Both the position numbers and the translations under genes were made by a program. Below, in pieces: positions 40,170 to 40,459 of a stretch of 40,459 bases of DNA. Source of the stretch: Geodermatophilus sp. DF01-2 (GTDB lineage Bacteria > Actinomycetota > Actinomycetes > Mycobacteriales > Geodermatophilaceae); assembly GCF_004571065.1 (NCBI RefSeq), contig NZ_SPQN01000032.1, positions 1 to 40,459 of the forward strand, read 5' to 3'. Numbering within the stretch: position 1 is the first letter of the stretch; each line of letters starts with the position of its first letter. The notes below the pieces were generated by a model that was not told where the DNA came from, made no database searches, and was given only the letters and a program-made list of their open reading frames with translations.

Positions 40170-40459
40170 GTGGGGGACAAGCGCACGCGCGACGACGCGA
40201 GGGACGGCCGCACGCCCGGGCGTTCCCGGGTCCGGCGCCGTCCCGCCGCGCCGTCCCCCGCCGCGGGCGACGGGACGCCGGCCCGTGAGCCGATCACCGT
40301 CGAGCAGCTGATCGCCCGCCAGGGCGGCGAGGTGGGCCGCCGCCGCGCTGCCCGGACCGGTGAGATCCCGCTGCCCCTGGCCGTCGGGGCGCGGGCCCCG
40401 GCGCATCGGCGCGGGCTGCCCCCGGTGCCGGCCGAGAGCGCTCCGGCGGCCGGCAGATC
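40170..40459 (+). CDS. N-terminus of an unknown protein (partial)
   Basis: GTG 40170, with GGGAAG about 8 nt upstream, opens a frame that runs off the window. The first 97 residues are basic and Pro/Arg-rich, with a short conserved-looking helix TVEQLIARQGGEVGRRRAAR, a type of motif seen at the cytoplasmic N-terminus of several actinobacterial membrane or cell-wall proteins. The function cannot be told from this part. Confidence 0.6.
   Translation, partial: MGDKRTRDDARDGRTPGRSRVRRRPAAPSPAAGDGTPAREPITVEQLIARQGGEVGRRRAARTGEIPLPLAVGARAPAHRRGLPPVPAESAPAAGR

Overview
The window is very GC-rich (roughly three quarters G+C by eye), with dense genes, frequent GTG starts and many 4-base ATGA/GTGA overlaps. 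This is typical of a free-living actinobacterium. The style of the proteins (PhoP-like regulator, PAS/GAF/SpoIIE phosphatase with STAS partner, DUF2795 and DUF2945 proteins, form II CO-dehydrogenase-like enzyme) suggests Geodermatophilaceae or a near relative. That placement is inference; no rRNA or marker tree was available. No tRNA, rRNA, CRISPR array, intact insertion sequence or prophage was seen.

Layout. 1-4275: the start of a divergent exported protein, a histidine kinase/response regulator pair, and a MurJ-type flippase. 4249-8509: an F420-0:glutamate-ligase-like gene divergent from a TetR regulator, then a STAS antagonist divergent from a PAS-PAS-GAF-PP2C phosphatase (partner-switching signalling without its kinase nearby). 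8617-12429 (minus): PHA depolymerase and PHA synthase, and a YihY/BrkB membrane protein. 12535-19002 (minus): an MFS exporter, an acyl-CoA dehydrogenase and a MarR-DHA2 exporter unit, with a 56-residue membrane peptide on the plus strand and a relic of a type I methyltransferase gene. 19199-23209: the giant helicase HrpA with a repeat insertion. 23297-26882: a small HTH protein, a small acidic protein, a cytochrome P450 and a NimT/CynX-type MFS carrier that overlaps the P450 antisense. 26995-30607: an L-S-M operon for a molybdenum hydroxylase of the form II CO-dehydrogenase-like type. 30750-34632 (minus): thioesterase, cysQ, cysD and cysN (sulfate activation). 34662-38009 (minus): a PhoP/PhoR-like two-component system and a siderophore-interacting FAD protein. 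38289-40459: DUF2945 and DUF2795 proteins, a protein built of 14-residue repeats, and the start of an unknown gene.

The most interesting pattern is not a gene. Four unrelated genes (response regulator 1794-2456, membrane peptide 14210-14380, hrpA, cysN) are each followed, directly at the stop codon, by the same GC-rich sequence. It starts GAAAGGACCCC or a variant, continues TCCTCCCC(G/A)CCCCTCGCA, and folds into a stem with a conserved TCGCA-CTC loop. It behaves like a mobile or amplified 3'-end element that may carry its own stop codon and act as a terminator. Other unusual items are seven 42-bp repeats in the last minus-strand gene, three 27-bp repeats inserted in hrpA, a 142-bp antisense overlap at the P450 tail, a degraded hsdM fragment beside a symmetric hairpin, and strong palindromes in several divergent promoter regions.
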